Source: Gonocerus acuteangulatus (Eukaryota; Arthropoda; Insecta; Hemiptera; Coreidae). Taken from it: a DNA stretch of 64,000 nt. This document shows, piece by piece, positions 1-38,242 of this stretch. Position 1 is the stretch's first letter. The number at the start of each line of letters is the position of its first letter. The position numbers and the translations under genes are program-made. The stretch covers positions 4,509,702 to 4,573,701 of the forward strand of contig OX328126.1 in the NCBI GenBank assembly GCA_946811695.1, given 5' to 3'. Under the pieces are notes generated by a model that made no database searches, was not told where the DNA came from, and was given only the letters and a program-made list of their open reading frames with translations.

Positions 1-796
1 CTAATATACTGGACGACCTGAGTTCAAAACTCGGGCGACATTGAATATTTTATCTTCTAAGTGTCTTTTTTCGTTGGTTGGATTTGGGATCCTGCTTCTT
101 TGCCCGGGGGGGGGGGGATGCTTCTGTATAGACGATATAAGGCGAAGAGCCATCGGGGATCAAGCATACAGCCTGCTAGGATTGCTAAAACCTGACAGAC
201 AGCAGACATATAGACTTCTTCTTCTTCTTTCTTGGCGCTACAACCCTAGGCAGGTCTTGGCCTCCTCTATGAGCTTCCGCCAACCATCTCTATCTGCTGC
301 CGCCGCCTTTCAGTTCGGTTTATTGAGAAGGACCCTAGCATCAGCTGCCACACTAACAGACATATAGACTAACAGACAAAAATTCTAAAAATCATTGTTT
401 TGGGTATGTTCGATATGATTCTTTACATTGGATTTTTTTATTTATGAACCGATTGACATGAAACCAACACTAACTGTTAATTGAAGCTTACCACAATATA
501 TTAGTTAAAACCACAACTTAATCAGATAAGCCGTTTCTGAGATTAGCGCTCACAGACAAACAGATTAGTATACTGTTCATTTGAAAAAAAGGTATTTATT
601 TTGCAATATGTTTGCTGAATTTTTCAAGAACAAAAAAACAAGATTGGCATTAAAAAAGATATAGTTAATTTTGTCTAGATTTAATATTGGCTATTACTGT
701 ACAGAACTTAAAGAGCCAAAATATTTCATATAAGGATATTGAAATATGGAGCGATTTATTTTATTGTAAACGTATAATAAATTTTAATTTCTCCAG
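1..796. other. Noncoding DNA upstream of the first visible LIM-gene exon
   Basis: No coding signal is convincing here. Positions 20-35 resemble a Pol III box B (GAGTTCAAAACTC), so the left edge may cut a tRNA-derived SINE. A run of G lies near 106-118. The last bases before 797 form an acceptor ending CTCCAG. The upstream exon that must feed 797 in phase 0 is probably left of the window. Confidence 0.4.
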
Positions 797-25208
<24,412 letters not shown>

Positions 25209-25535
25209 ATGCTGTATTTTCCATGGGATCTTTTATATAAATATATTTATACAAATAGTTTTAATGAAAAATATATATTTTTTATTGTATGTGGACTATT
25301 TATTTTTCTTCTTCTTTAGTTTAAAGTATTAAAATGCTTTGACTTTGTGATAAGTGCCTTTTTTATAATGAAAAAAGGCCTCGATGCTTATCAGATGTGA
25401 TAATTACTATACATTTATTGTGTTAATATTTTATACGTTGTTATTATCTTCACTAAGCTAGAAATGTTAGTTAATACTTTAAAGTAAAGAAAACTATTTA
25501 AAAATTACCAGAGATGTATGAGGATGAGTTATTCC

Positions 25536-25541
25536 AATAAA
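25536..25541 (+). terminator. Polyadenylation signal AATAAA of the LIM gene
   Basis: AATAAA about 330 nt after the stop, in an AT-rich 3' UTR. A further ATAAA-rich site near 26050 could serve as a distal signal. Confidence 0.5.
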
Positions 25542-26537
25542 AGACATTGTAATCAAACTTATTTTAAAGTGCCACCATTTTTACCATTTATTTTATATTT
25601 ATTATGGTAAGTTAAGTAATGTATATTGGTATTGTTATATAGAAATTTTATGGATTTTTAATCAGACATTTTAAATAATTTTATAGTAAAATCGTGTTTT
25701 GATTTGAATTTTGTCATTTTGAATTTGATGTCGAATTAAAAAATCCTGTCGAGGCCATTGGCACAGTCTTATGTACTTGCACATCCTGCGATTACTGGCA
25801 AGTAAGTTGCGATTTGATCTCCAAAATTCAATGGACAAAAATGTGTTTATTACGATTCGTCTTCAATACCTCGACTTGATTTGCCATTTATTCAACCTTT
25901 TTTAACGAATATTTTATGTGTTATGATGTATTATTATTCCAATATTATATCAGTACTTTGCATTTCAGCCAATATATAATATGTGCAGTTGATTTGTATA
26001 TAATTCAATGTTGTATATATCTGGTTATTTTGAGAGAATGAAAAAAAAAAACAAAATAAAAATACTTTCTGTGGTTCAGGTTAGCCGTTTTGGTCATTTT
26101 GATAAATCATATAATTTTTTTTGTAAATAAAAAAAATTTAAGTATTAGATGCAGTTTATTGAGAAATTCTTCTTCTGTATTAATGTCTAAGTATCCATAT
26201 AAACAAAATAAAATTATTTTCATTACCTGTAGTCAGTATGTATCTAATTGTAAATATATTGTTATTGAAATAAATGATATCATTAAATGATTGTTTGTTT
26301 GGTTATTTCAATTGTATTTTTTAATGTTTTATTCCCTATAAAGTTACTACATGTAGTTGATTGCCTACTTCAGTATCTGTATTCATTATTAGCAAAGTGA
26401 AGTAAAATCTATTTATGTTTCTACTGTAATATGCATTATTTTAAATGTTACAATAATGTTTCTATAAATCATTGTTTATTTGTATTCCTATAAATATATG
26501 AACTTTATTTTGCATAGTACCATTCATTTCTATAACC

Positions 26538-26676
<139 letters not shown>

Positions 26677-27144
26677 ATAAACAGATAATCAAAATTATTC
26701 AGTTAAATGTTTAAAGTACCAGGTAACGATTTAAGATGTCAGATACCAGATAACGTATTTATTTGTTTCAAATTATTTTATGTTTGGGTTCTCTTGCAGC
26801 ATATATTATGTAATTAATTTACACGTTTAAGCAAAATTTATTATTTATAAATAAATTAGCAAAAATGTTTTCATTTGCTTCAGAAACATTTAGAAATTAT
26901 GAAAATGCTAATATTTAAATACAATGAATTTTTTTACTAAACAATGAATACGTAAAATTCTGAAAATACCGAAACAAACTCATCCCTCAGTTTCTTATAC
27001 ATATTTTTCATAACTTTTGTACCAATTCTCTAAATATTTCCTTCTGCAGTAAAATTTTTCTTAAATTATTGGAAAATCCAGAATAATAACTCCTCTGAAA
27101 AACTGAACTGTACTTAGTTGATTTAAAGAAATTGTGTGATAAAT

Positions 27145-27419
27145 TCTAAGAAAGCTGGTTGTGTAGATATTCTAAGAAAGCTGGTTGTGTAGATATTCTA
27201 AGAAAGCTGGTTGTGTAGATATTCTAAGAAAGCTGGTTGTGTAGATATTCTAAGAAAGCTGGTTGTGTAGATATTCTAAGAAAGCTGATTGTGTAGATAT
27301 TCTAAGAAAGCTGGTTGTGTAGATATTCTAAGAAAGCTGGTTGTGTAGATATTCTAAGAAAGCTGGTTGTGTAGATATTCTAAGAAAGCTGGTTGTGTAG
27401 ATATTCTAAGAAAGCTGGT
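27145..27419. repeat. 26-bp tandem repeat, about 10.5 copies
   Basis: ATTCTAAGAAAGCTGGTTGT plus GTAGAT, nearly identical; one copy has CTGATT for CTGGTT. Confidence 0.95.
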
Positions 27420-28300
27420 AGACATTTCTACACAAGTTTGGAAAAGAAATAGTTTTGTGTATATACGTTTTAAAATATTCTTCAAAATTATAACCAATTT
27501 TCCTAGCCCAAAATTATTGATTTTTTCGAAGCACTCAAGGTGGTGTAACCCCTTTAACCCATTTGAGACTGATACACCCCTTCTGTAATTTTTGAGACAA
27601 GCCAGCATGCCTCGTGGTCTGAAGCCACTTTTGTGACATTTTTTCACATAGGGACAGGAAGCCATCGCTGTGACAGCTTTTTGTGATATTTAGCGGTGAG
27701 TTTAGTAAGCTTTAGTCAATCTTGTATCCGCTAGAGTTGATAAAAATGCAGCTTGTGCCTATAGAATGTGAGCTTCCCTCTGCTACTTAGTTTGATTGCG
27801 CAGTTGAAGGGCTTTATTTATGTTTTACCAGTTGATGAGTACATAGAGATCATGTTCCATAGATATTAGACTTGATATTATTTTTACAAAAAGAATTTCA
27901 GCATTTAACAAAAAAATTGACTGGTCCACAGCCCGCAAGGAGAAAACAGTAATGAAAAACTTTATAGAGGAGAAATAATGAAAGCGTATTAAGAAAAAAG
28001 ATAAGAGATGGGCGTGGATGCTCCGGTATTTCAATGCCGTCCTGTGGAACCAGGAGGGTGAAACAGGCATCTTAGGCCATGCGGCTCGCCTTAGGTTTAA
28101 AAGTCTAAGGAGGAATAAATTACATTATATTTTTCTTAAATTTATCTAATTTTTGTTTAAATATTCTAAATTATATTTAAGTCCCAGGCTTGAATGGGCT
28201 GATATCTCATAACTATATCTTCTCATAGTAATTTAGTCTTTAAATTATTGATCACATTATATTAAATATAATAATTTCCACAAGAAATTTTCTTGTAGGG

Positions 28301-28306
28301 TTTATT
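28301..28306 (-). terminator. Polyadenylation signal of the serine protease gene
   Basis: AATAAA on the - strand, about 180 nt beyond the stop codon at 28484. Confidence 0.45.
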
Positions 28307-28483
28307 CCAATAGTTAAATACATTACGTGTTGAATAACAAAGCAGTAAAAACATTTGAAACAGTTCTAATCACGTTTTCTGTGCAGAATATACGAGCAAA
28401 ATACAATTCTCCAATCATATTTTGTCAAGAAAGTTTGTTTGGTGGGAAAATAGTTCCTTCAATGAGATGATTCCTTTCCAAAT

Positions 28484-28642
28484 CTACTTTATGACTGAGT
28501 TAATCCAGGCAAGATACTTGGCTACTGCAGTATAAACAGAAGGTGAACCAGACTCGCACGGCTGCACTCCTAAGCTCACAACACCCACCAGCGTCAGGAT
28601 GGAATTAGAACCATTTATCACAAGTGGACCTCCACTATCCCC
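28484..28642 (-). CDS. Protease exon 8: catalytic serine and C-terminus
   Basis: After TTTTTCAG it opens in phase 0 with GDSGGPLVI and then VVSLGVQPCESGSPSVYTAV (214-228 loop). It ends in an amphipathic C-terminal helix (YLAWINSVIK) and TAG at 28484-28486. Confidence 0.95.
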   Translation of the reverse strand, partial: GDSGGPLVINGSNSILTLVGVVSLGVQPCESGSPSVYTAVAKYLAWINSVIK

Positions 28643-31600
28643 CTGAAAAATAAATTATTGATTGAAAGAAATTATAACAATCAAAGAATTTTTTTTTTAA
28701 CGCCCTGGTCTAAACCATTCCTTCTTACTACAGTGGCGTACAATACAAAAACATAAAGAATCTGAATATATTCTTCTTTTTAATTATTTATTTTATTTTG
28801 TAAAATTCCAGAAATAATAAACAGGTTCTTAATATTCAAATCTCTATTTAAAAAAAAAAAAAAAAAAAACCTATTATAAAACACCTGTACTCTCTGGGGA
28901 CATCATGTACATTGAAAAAGTTCTGTAATTACAATAAAACCTTCCGTGCTCTTGGGAATGCTTCTTCTACATTTTTCATTTTTTGTAGTAATTGGTGAAG
29001 TTTTCAGCTAAGCATGAGGCGGATTTAATGTCTCAGGAAAAAGATGGACACTTGAGGAAAAATGTAAGAAACCCCTAGTGGGAATTGAGACGGTGGCTTT
29101 TCTTTCAGCCCTTTCCTGGCTAGAAAAGGGTGGTAACCTATAGATAACCCGTCCTAAAATGTTGAGTTAATTATAATGCTTGTTAAAATTTATTATTATT
29201 TTATTTTTACGATACTCCACATCATTAGTGAGTAGCAACCAGTTTGAAGTTACAAGAATTATGAATAATTTTTGTCAAAATTATTTTCTAAATCATTAAC
29301 AAAACAATGGAAAATGCATTCTATTAAAACAATCTAAGCAAAACCCCAGATTGTCTGGGTACCCGCTGCAATAACTGGTGACATGCTTAGTTTTTTTGTC
29401 AGCCTCCCTACTTGACATATTTTTCTGTAACTTTCGGTAACAGCCTCGACATACTTGTTTTTTCTTTATTTCGGAATCAGTAGGTTTTGACAGTTTGTGC
29501 TGTATTTTCTGTTTGTTCTCAGTTACTGGTAGAAGAAGATGTTCTCTGATACTGAATGAACCCAGGCTATCAATCCATAATCTTTTGAAACAAACGGTTT
29601 CCCATTTATTGCTAGACAGTTGGTTGTATAATAGTCAAGAATTGCCAAGAGCCGTGGCTGTTGTCACAACCAGAGAGTATCTGTCCTGACGGTTTTAAAG
29701 TACATTGGTAGGTTAATTTGCATTGACCCGAGTGCGAATCAAAACCAAATCTTCTGACAAATATTAAGCCAAAATATTCAATTCTTCATACAGATTGAAG
29801 ATATAACAATTAAATTTTGGCATTTCTCCCCAAAACAATGCCCACACTGGAAGGGTAAACCCTTGAAATTCCTCTCACATTGATAGAAAACACCTTACAT
29901 GTCCAGGGAACAAGTTTCACAACAAAGGTGTTAATGGAGACCTGCAAAGGAGAAAAACCCAAAAAAAAAAAAAAAAAAAATAGAAAAAGCCAGGCGCCCG
30001 GAGAATAGTACTGACCAAATGCTTACATAATAAACTTCCTCTCTAATCGCTCATTTAGGATACGCAATGGATTGCATATATCAAATGAATTCGTCCAAGA
30101 AAATGGTGTCCCACAGGGAAGCGTTATCAGTCCATTGTTGTTCTCTCTAGCCATTAACCCAGTCCTCTCATTAGTTCAGCTTCCAGTTAAGGCTATGTTA
30201 TATGCAGACGACCTTGTTGTCTACTGCTCTGGTCACTCTTTGCATAATCTCCAAAGTATTATACAAAATAATCTTAACTCCATAACCACATGGCTACTAA
30301 ACAACGGATTTACCATATCTCCCACAAAAACAGTTTGTACAATTTTTGCGCAGAGAAAAGTTAAAAAACCTCCTCCTCTTCGTATTAACGATGAGACCAT
30401 TGCATATAGTGACAGTGTAAAATATTTAGGTTTGCTCTTTGATAGAAATCTGAACTGGACAAGCCACCTAAAAGAGTTGAAGCCAACTGGCCTTCGCATG
30501 CAGAATATCCTGAAAACAATGGCCAGTACAACATGGGGAGGAGATCGAACGAGCATGTTGATGCTATACCGGAGTTTAATAAGATCCAGGTTAGACTATG
30601 GGTGCATGGTATACGGATCTGCGTCACCTAGCTCTTTACGAATGTTGGATTCAGTACATCATGGCGGAATCAGAATTTCTACTGGTGCCTTTCGTTCTAG
30701 CCCAGTACTAAGCTTATGTGCTGACTCCGGAGAGCCACCTCTAAATTTTCGGCGAGATCAGCTAACTCTAAAATATTACATTTCTATCTTGGCTTCCTCA
30801 TTCCACCCCTTAAATCAACAATTCAATAATTTCTTAAATCCATTGCACCACAGGAGTAAAAGAAAACATTTTTTAATAAGATCCCTGCTCATAAAAGAAA
30901 ATCTCAAGATAGAAACGATAAACTTAATGAAAGAATCTTACTCAGTGAATCCCCCTTGGGAATTGCCACCACTCCGTATCAACTTATCCCTTTCCAAATT
31001 CATTAAAAAACACACAACCCCAATACTCTTCAGAACCGAATTCACACGGATGTGTAACACTCTCCCAGCAGATAGCCATGTATATACAGACGGATCCAAA
31101 ACAAATGATGGAGTAGGGGCTGCATATCTTTATGGCTCTCAGTCCTGTCAGTTTACTTTAGATCCAGCATGCTCAATTTATACAGCCGAACTAGTTGCTA
31201 TACTTAAATCTCTGTCCATCGTAATTCCCGAGGGAAACGGCCTTTCCATATTTTCCGACTCCCTTTCAGTTTTATTTTCATTAACCGTTCCATTTTCCAC
31301 TCATCCTATTATTGCCGATATTTTCACCGCCGTATATAATCTCCATCAAAAGAAATCCCTAACTAGCTTCTCTTGGATTCCGAGCCACTGTGGCATTCCA
31401 GGCAACGAGAGAGTCGACGAATTAGCGAAGAGTGGTGTAAAGGAAGGAGTACATTATCCATTCATTCCACGGTCCGATGTTTTAACTCAAGTAAAAGACG
31501 GAATCTGGCTTCAGTGGGAAAGAAAATGGAGGGAAACTTCTGATAACAAACTAAGGGAAATAAAGGGAACCCCCAGGACTTGGAGATCTTCGGTTTGTCC

Positions 31601-34600
31601 AACCAGAAGGAAAGAGATTGTGTTAGCCAGGTTGCGAATAGGGCATACAAGGCTTACACACTCTTACCTCATGTCTAAAGATGAACCACCCAACTGTATA
31701 AGCTGTGGAGTCCTCCTCACGGTGAAGCATATACTTACAGAGTGCTTAGCATACCAATCTGAAAGGAATCGGTTCAAAATTGGTGGCACCTTAGACGAAA
31801 TTCTAGGGGATTATCCAGAAAAAATCATTAACCTGTTTAAATTCCTAGAGGCTACAAATTTAAAAGACAAAATTTAACATAAAACTGTATTTTGTTGATA
31901 CAGAATATTCTAACAAAATACAGTTAACGAAATAATATAGGCGTTCTTGTGTTTCGATACTACTAATTATAACCGCATCTAGAAATTAATGTTATTCTCA
32001 ACAGCTATTTTTATTTTAACCTGTCACTCTATATAAAATCTTTTATTTATTTTATTTTATTTTATTTTTTAATGATTATTTAACATTTCGTTTTTTTTTA
32101 ATATTACTTAATTTTTATTCTAATATTAATTTATAGTAATTGTAAATGTCTCCATATTGCAACAAACAACAACATCAATAACTATTAAATGACAACTTTA
32201 ATACGTTAAGTACCCTCTTGGGTCTTACTTTCACAGGGTGACCATGACCCATTGTGGTTGATATTGCCCTTAAAACAAACAAAAAAAAAAAAAAAATGCT
32301 TACATACGAAAGTACGAACCAAAAAACACCTTATCGGCATTCGCCAATGTGGTATATGACCAAATATACCAAACAGAAGATGATAATATACAAGAAGAAA
32401 AAGTTCAATAAAGCCTTAATGTTGTTGGACTGTTAACATTGCTGAATTATACTTTAATAATGTTTAATATGCTTCTCATTTTTTCAAGTTAAGAAAATTT
32501 AGGTCTATAAAAATAGTTATGCAAATTTACATGTTTTATTGACTTTCTGCATTTTGCCCATTTAATTGTGATTCTTCACATAATAAATGATGATTAAATA
32601 AATATTTTTATTTACTTACACTGCAAACATTTGATATCACGTTTGTGTATGTTGTGCAGATTTGGCTATCTTGAATTTGAATGCCAAAGTAGCTCTGATA
32701 AAATTCGTTACATGAAGATTGTCTCAGTATCTGAAGTCTTGAATATTGGAGGGTTGGACTCGCTGTCGATTTATCTGATAAAAAATAGAGAAGATAAAAA
32801 TGTAATGTTCGTTTTATTAATCCACTTAATAATACACAGAACAGTATACACTTTCAGTGATTAAATATTTTTTGTTTAATTTATTTATTTTTAAATTAAA
32901 TCGACAGGCTGAAATTTGAGCTGAAATCATATCATTTTAAGCTGAGGAGACTTGCCAATTATGCTACCAGGCTTCATACACAGTATAGTTAATTCGTCCA
33001 ATGGAACAAAAGTTTCAAACTATATCTTAGTGTAATATTTATCCGAAACCTCGAATTGTAACTATAAAGGTTTTAACAATCCTTAAAAATAATTACATAG
33101 ATCTGAGACCAAAAACACTTCATGTGTTTGTCAACCAAAAAAAAAAAATGTCCATCACTTCCGTCGTTTTAGCAAAACTGTGTTTTTGAATACCCATCAC
33201 TTGTGTTGTTATTCAGCAGTTGCTGACAGATTATCAATCTTATGAATTTGTATAAACATTAAATTAATATTATTGAATACAAAGGGTTTTTTCATACAAC
33301 ATACCATCACTTATTTTTCCAAATCCAGAAACTATTGCATCCATCCCGTCAAGATTTGCTCCAATTTCCCAAGGCTCAGGTAACTTTATCGGCTGAATTG
33401 TAGCTGAAATACATTTGAAAAATTGTTTTATAAGTCTTTATTAGCAGATAATTCAATTCAAGAGAGATCTGCTACAGGAAACCATTGTGGATCAGTCAGA
33501 GCATTAAATGAAAAGCACATTTCAGTTGAAGATTAGTCAATATAAAATTTTGGCTTGTACTATAAGCTTCATCAGGGCAAAGAAGGACAAAAATTTATTT
33601 TTACAACGTAATTTATTCGTATTGAAATAATAACTGCGAGTCAGAAATGTTAACACTAAATATTAACAATAGATTTACCAGACCAGTCATTTTGACTGAT
33701 CGTACAATTTCAATTCAAAATTCCATAGGAATTTATTGAGCAATAAACTAAAAAAGATCTGTACAGGACGTAGGAAGAAAAATGCTGAATCCAAGAGGAG
33801 AATGAGCCCCAAAAGAAAAAAAAAAATTCATATTTAATTCGCTGTGAATCATGAATGTTACCTGAAGGAATGATGGTAGTCAAAAAAGTAATAACCGCAA
33901 TATCGTCTGTGTATCCTGCATTACTATATCCAGGATGGGCCGTCGCCCTGTAACCTGGTACGAACAGTGACACTCCTTGGGTTGAAAATCTATTCACAGC
34001 ACCCAGTCTTATCTGATAGAATAATACCCTACAGCAAATATTTATTTCCATCAATTTATTGAGATGAATAATTATATGAATAATAGTTTTATTGCTTTAA
34101 AGAAAACCTACCCCTGAACGCAGTGAGCAGCAGTGATGACATGCTGCGTAGTGATGAGGGAGCCCCCGCAGCCGTTGCTGGAGAAGTAGAACTTGAATGC
34201 TTCAATCCAGGCTTGCCACGGGAACTGTCCAAGCGCTGCTTGATCTCCATTAATTATCCGTAGCTCTGTGAATAACACATCTCAACCATTATATGAGGCA
34301 TCGACTTTCAAAAAAGGATATGTAGAAATTGTAAAACGTTTCAGGGGACACAAATAACACCTAAGCTAGTATAATTCCTTTAGGAAATTAATATTTACGA
34401 GGCCACACTAACATTCATTTGCTTATTTTTTGGTGGAATTTAATTAATTTCCCCACAACAAGTTTTTGGTGTTAGGAAAAAAAGAAGGTTTTTTGAAAAG
34501 AAATTAATTTGATGACAAAATAGACTTAACCCATTTTGAAGGTATAGGAAATAAATCGGGAAAACAAAGATACACAAGTTGGTCTCACATTAATATTTGA

Positions 34601-37600
34601 ATCATGGCTGAGGAAGATTCAGTCCCCCCCCAAATTTTAGAGCTTCTTGAGTTGCCCAACCTGATTGTACCTCTGAAAACTGCTCTTTTAAAATCCTTGT
34701 TAGCTGAAAAACCCTCTCTTTGGAGCCTTGAAATTATCATAGCAGTCTCCAATTAGTGATAGAGGACCCCCAGCGAGCGAATCCCAGTTCATCTCAATTC
34801 AGGTTTTAGCAACGAGGCAAAAAGCCATTCACCCATTTGCTTCAATTGTGAACGTCCAATTCTTCTGCAAAATCGTGATGAATTTGAGAAATAAAATGTA
34901 TTTAGTCAAAGGGAAAGGGTGCCTATGTAGAGGAGCAGATTGAGGTATGTCTGGCCATTGAGTCAAAGGGAAAGGGTGCCTATGTAGAGGAGCAGATTGA
35001 GGTATGTCTGGCCATTGAGTCAAAGGGAAAGGGTGCCTATGTAGAGGAGCAGATTGAGGTATGTCTGGCCATTGAGTCAAAGGGAAAGGGTGCCTATGTA
35101 GAGGAGCAGATTGAGGTATGTCTGGCCATTGAGTCAAAGGGAAAGGGTGCCTATGTAGAGGAGCAGATTGAGGTATGTCTGGCCATTGAGTCAAAGGGAA
35201 AGGGTGCCTATGTAGAGGAGCAGATTGAGGTATGTCTGGCCATTGAGTCAAAGGGAAAGGGTGCCTATTTAGAGGAGCAGATTGAGGTATGTCTGGCCAT
35301 TGAGTTGGATGAGGCATCACCTTCACTTCTTTCAATCATCTCCAAATCTCTCCAAAAATACTAACTATGAAGCCCGGTATATAACGCTGGTTCGTAAATC
35401 GGTCAATTAGGAAGGCGAGGAATTACCTGAAACTCCCACATCATTACGAGCTTAATTATTGCTCTCTCTGAAACACCAGTACTGTGTAACGTTTGCCAGA
35501 TCTATCCAAAACACCGGTACTATGGCCCGCTGGCCAGATCTACCCCGAACCCTGGCAAAGTGTACAGCTACCCCCAAAACTGGTACTGTGCACCGTTTGC
35601 CAGATCTACACTAAACACCGGTACTGGGCAACGTTTGCCAGATCTATCCAAAACACCGGCACTGTGCAGAACTGACCAAATCTACCCCAAACCCCGTTAC
35701 TGTGCAACGTTTGCCAGATCTACCCCAAATACCGGCAATGTGGAGAGCTGGGCAGATCTACCCCAAACACCGGTACTGTTCACCGTTTGCCTGATCTACA
35801 CTAAACACCGGTACTGTGACCTACTGGGCAAATATACTCCAAACACCAGTACTGTGGCCCGCTGGTCAGATCTACCCCAAACCCTGGAAAAGTGTATAGA
35901 CCGACACTATAGATCGGTGTCCGGAAATACCCCAATCACCGAGACTTTTGATCTCTAGCTAGATCGACCCGAAACACCGGCAAGGTGTATAGCTGGTCAG
36001 GTCTATCCCATACACCGGTACTATACACAGAAATGGTGGACCGCTGGGCATATCAACCTCAAACTCTGGAACCTTGAACGGCTGGCCAGATAAACTCCAA
36101 CACCGAGGACGGTGGACTTCCGTAGGAATAGATATTTTCGCTCTTTTGCCAAGAAACGAGGTAAATAACGCTTAAATGAACAAAGGAATTTTGTTAAGCA
36201 GCAAAATATTTGCTCCAGGAAAGAATAGTAAAAATGCCACCGAAGGACTTGTATATACAATTTTAAAGTATACACAGAAAAAAATCCCCTACGTTTTTAG
36301 CCTCAAGATGCCCGATATAAGTGTCAGTCTGAAAAATCCCCTACGTTTTTAGCCTCAAGATGCCCGATATAAGTGCCAGTCTGAAAAATCCCCTACGTTT
36401 TTAGCCTCAAGGTGCCCGATATAAGTGTCAGTCTGAAAAATCCCCTACGTTTTTAGCCTCAAGATGCCCGATATAAGTGCCAGTCTGAAAAATCCCCTAC
36501 GTTTTTAGCCTCAAGATGCCCGATATAAGTGTCAGTCTGAAAAATCCCCTACGTTTTTAGCCTCAAGATGCCCGATATAAGTGCCAGTCTGAAAAATCCC
36601 CTACGTTTTTAGCCTCAAGATGCCCGATATAAGTGTCAGTCTGAAAAATGCCAATTTTTGTTTTTATTTTCTTCTGCTCGCTCTGTTGTGCAGGACAGTG
36701 CTATCCGAAATGTTTGGTTCAATGGGGGGCGAAGGAAAGAAGTTCAACATTTTTAAACTTCAAAACCATAATACGATATTAATTTGGAAATTTCATAGCT
36801 TTATACCAAACTTGCCACACAGTTAGGTCTTGATACGGGGAGTGTCATAGGCTAGGTCAATATCAACTATCAGCGGTCTGTCTGTCAGTTTGTTCATTAT
36901 ACAAATTTACACCGTTTGACCGATTTTGACCACACTGGTCCACTGGCACACTGGTAGGTATTGATACGGGGAGTGTCATAGGCTAGGTCAATATCAACTA
37001 TCAGCGGTCTGTCTGTCAGTTTGTTCATTATACAAATTTACACCGTTTGACCGATTTTGACCACACTGGTCCACTGGCACACTGGTAGGTATTGATACGG
37101 GGAGTGTCATAGGCTAGGTCAAAATCAACTATCAGCGGTCTGTCTGTCAGTTTGTTCATTATACAAATTTACACCGTTTGACCGATTTTGACCACACTGG
37201 TCCACTGGCACACTGGTAGGTATTGATCTGGGGAGTGTCATAGGCTAGGTCAATATCAACTATCAGCTGTCTGTCTGTCAGTTTGTTCATTATACAAATT
37301 TACACCGTTTGACCGATTTTGACCACACTGGTCCACTGGCACACTGGTAGGTATTGATCTGGGGAGTGTCATAGGCTAGGTCAATATCAACTATCAGCGG
37401 TCTGTCTGTCAGTTTGTTCATTATACAAATTTACACCGTTTGACGGATTTTGACCACACTGGTCCACTGGCACACTGGTAGGTATTGATCTGGGGAGTAA
37501 AAGTGAGTTCAAATCGTCTAGGAGTCACAGTTCCAACAATTACAGATTTGTCATGTAGGGAAATGAACACCTGTGATTACAGATTTGCGTTATTAGATTT

Positions 37601-38185
37601 TAATATTACCTATTTGGTTTCTAATTTACTTTTGCTTTTCTAGATGCAGAAAGTAGGTGTAGCATAGCACACCGGGTTACAGCTAGTTGACTAATAAATA
37701 CTCACGTGGTTTTACCGGGAATCCTAGAAATCCATCGACTGTTTGAGGTATCTGCGAAGGAATGGAAGCATAAACGTTATTATATAGAACAAAGCTTGTC
37801 AACTAACTAAACTAGAATATTTAAGAATAATTTAAATATATAAAAGTCCGACTCGCAGGAACTGCATCATCTTAGCGCGGTTCCGTTCTTATCCCTAGTG
37901 TCATTTGGAAAGATTAAAATAAAAACATTTATTATTTTGGTTCGATCTTCCTTAAAAAGCTTTCATGGCCTTACCTGGTAGGTTCAGCCAGCCCCCTCAT
38001 CTAATTGTAGAGATACTTATCTCACTCATCACTACATTGAAAAATATCAAAACGTTTCCCATTTTTAGCACATTTCTCCGAAGGAAAGTAGCTATTGAGG
38101 TTGCACTCATGACGGAATTTTTGAAAAATTTCTTCAAATCTTTATCGATCCTACCTAGTAGACACCGAAAATGACCCCCCTTAAG

Positions 38186-38242
<57 letters not shown>

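Larger units (their letters stand above)
28643..32619 (-). other. Protease intron 7, carrying a LINE insertion
   Basis: Apart from the LINE it holds poly(A) at 28850-28869, a second A-run at 29951-29979 and AT-rich DNA. An ORF at 29495-29689 (+) has no recognisable content. Confidence 0.6.
34266..37705 (-). other. Protease intron 3, packed with four minisatellite arrays
   Basis: About 3.4 kb, of which 34.9-37.5 kb is almost entirely tandem repeats of 57, about 40, 52 and 131 bp, listed separately. Confidence 0.7.
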
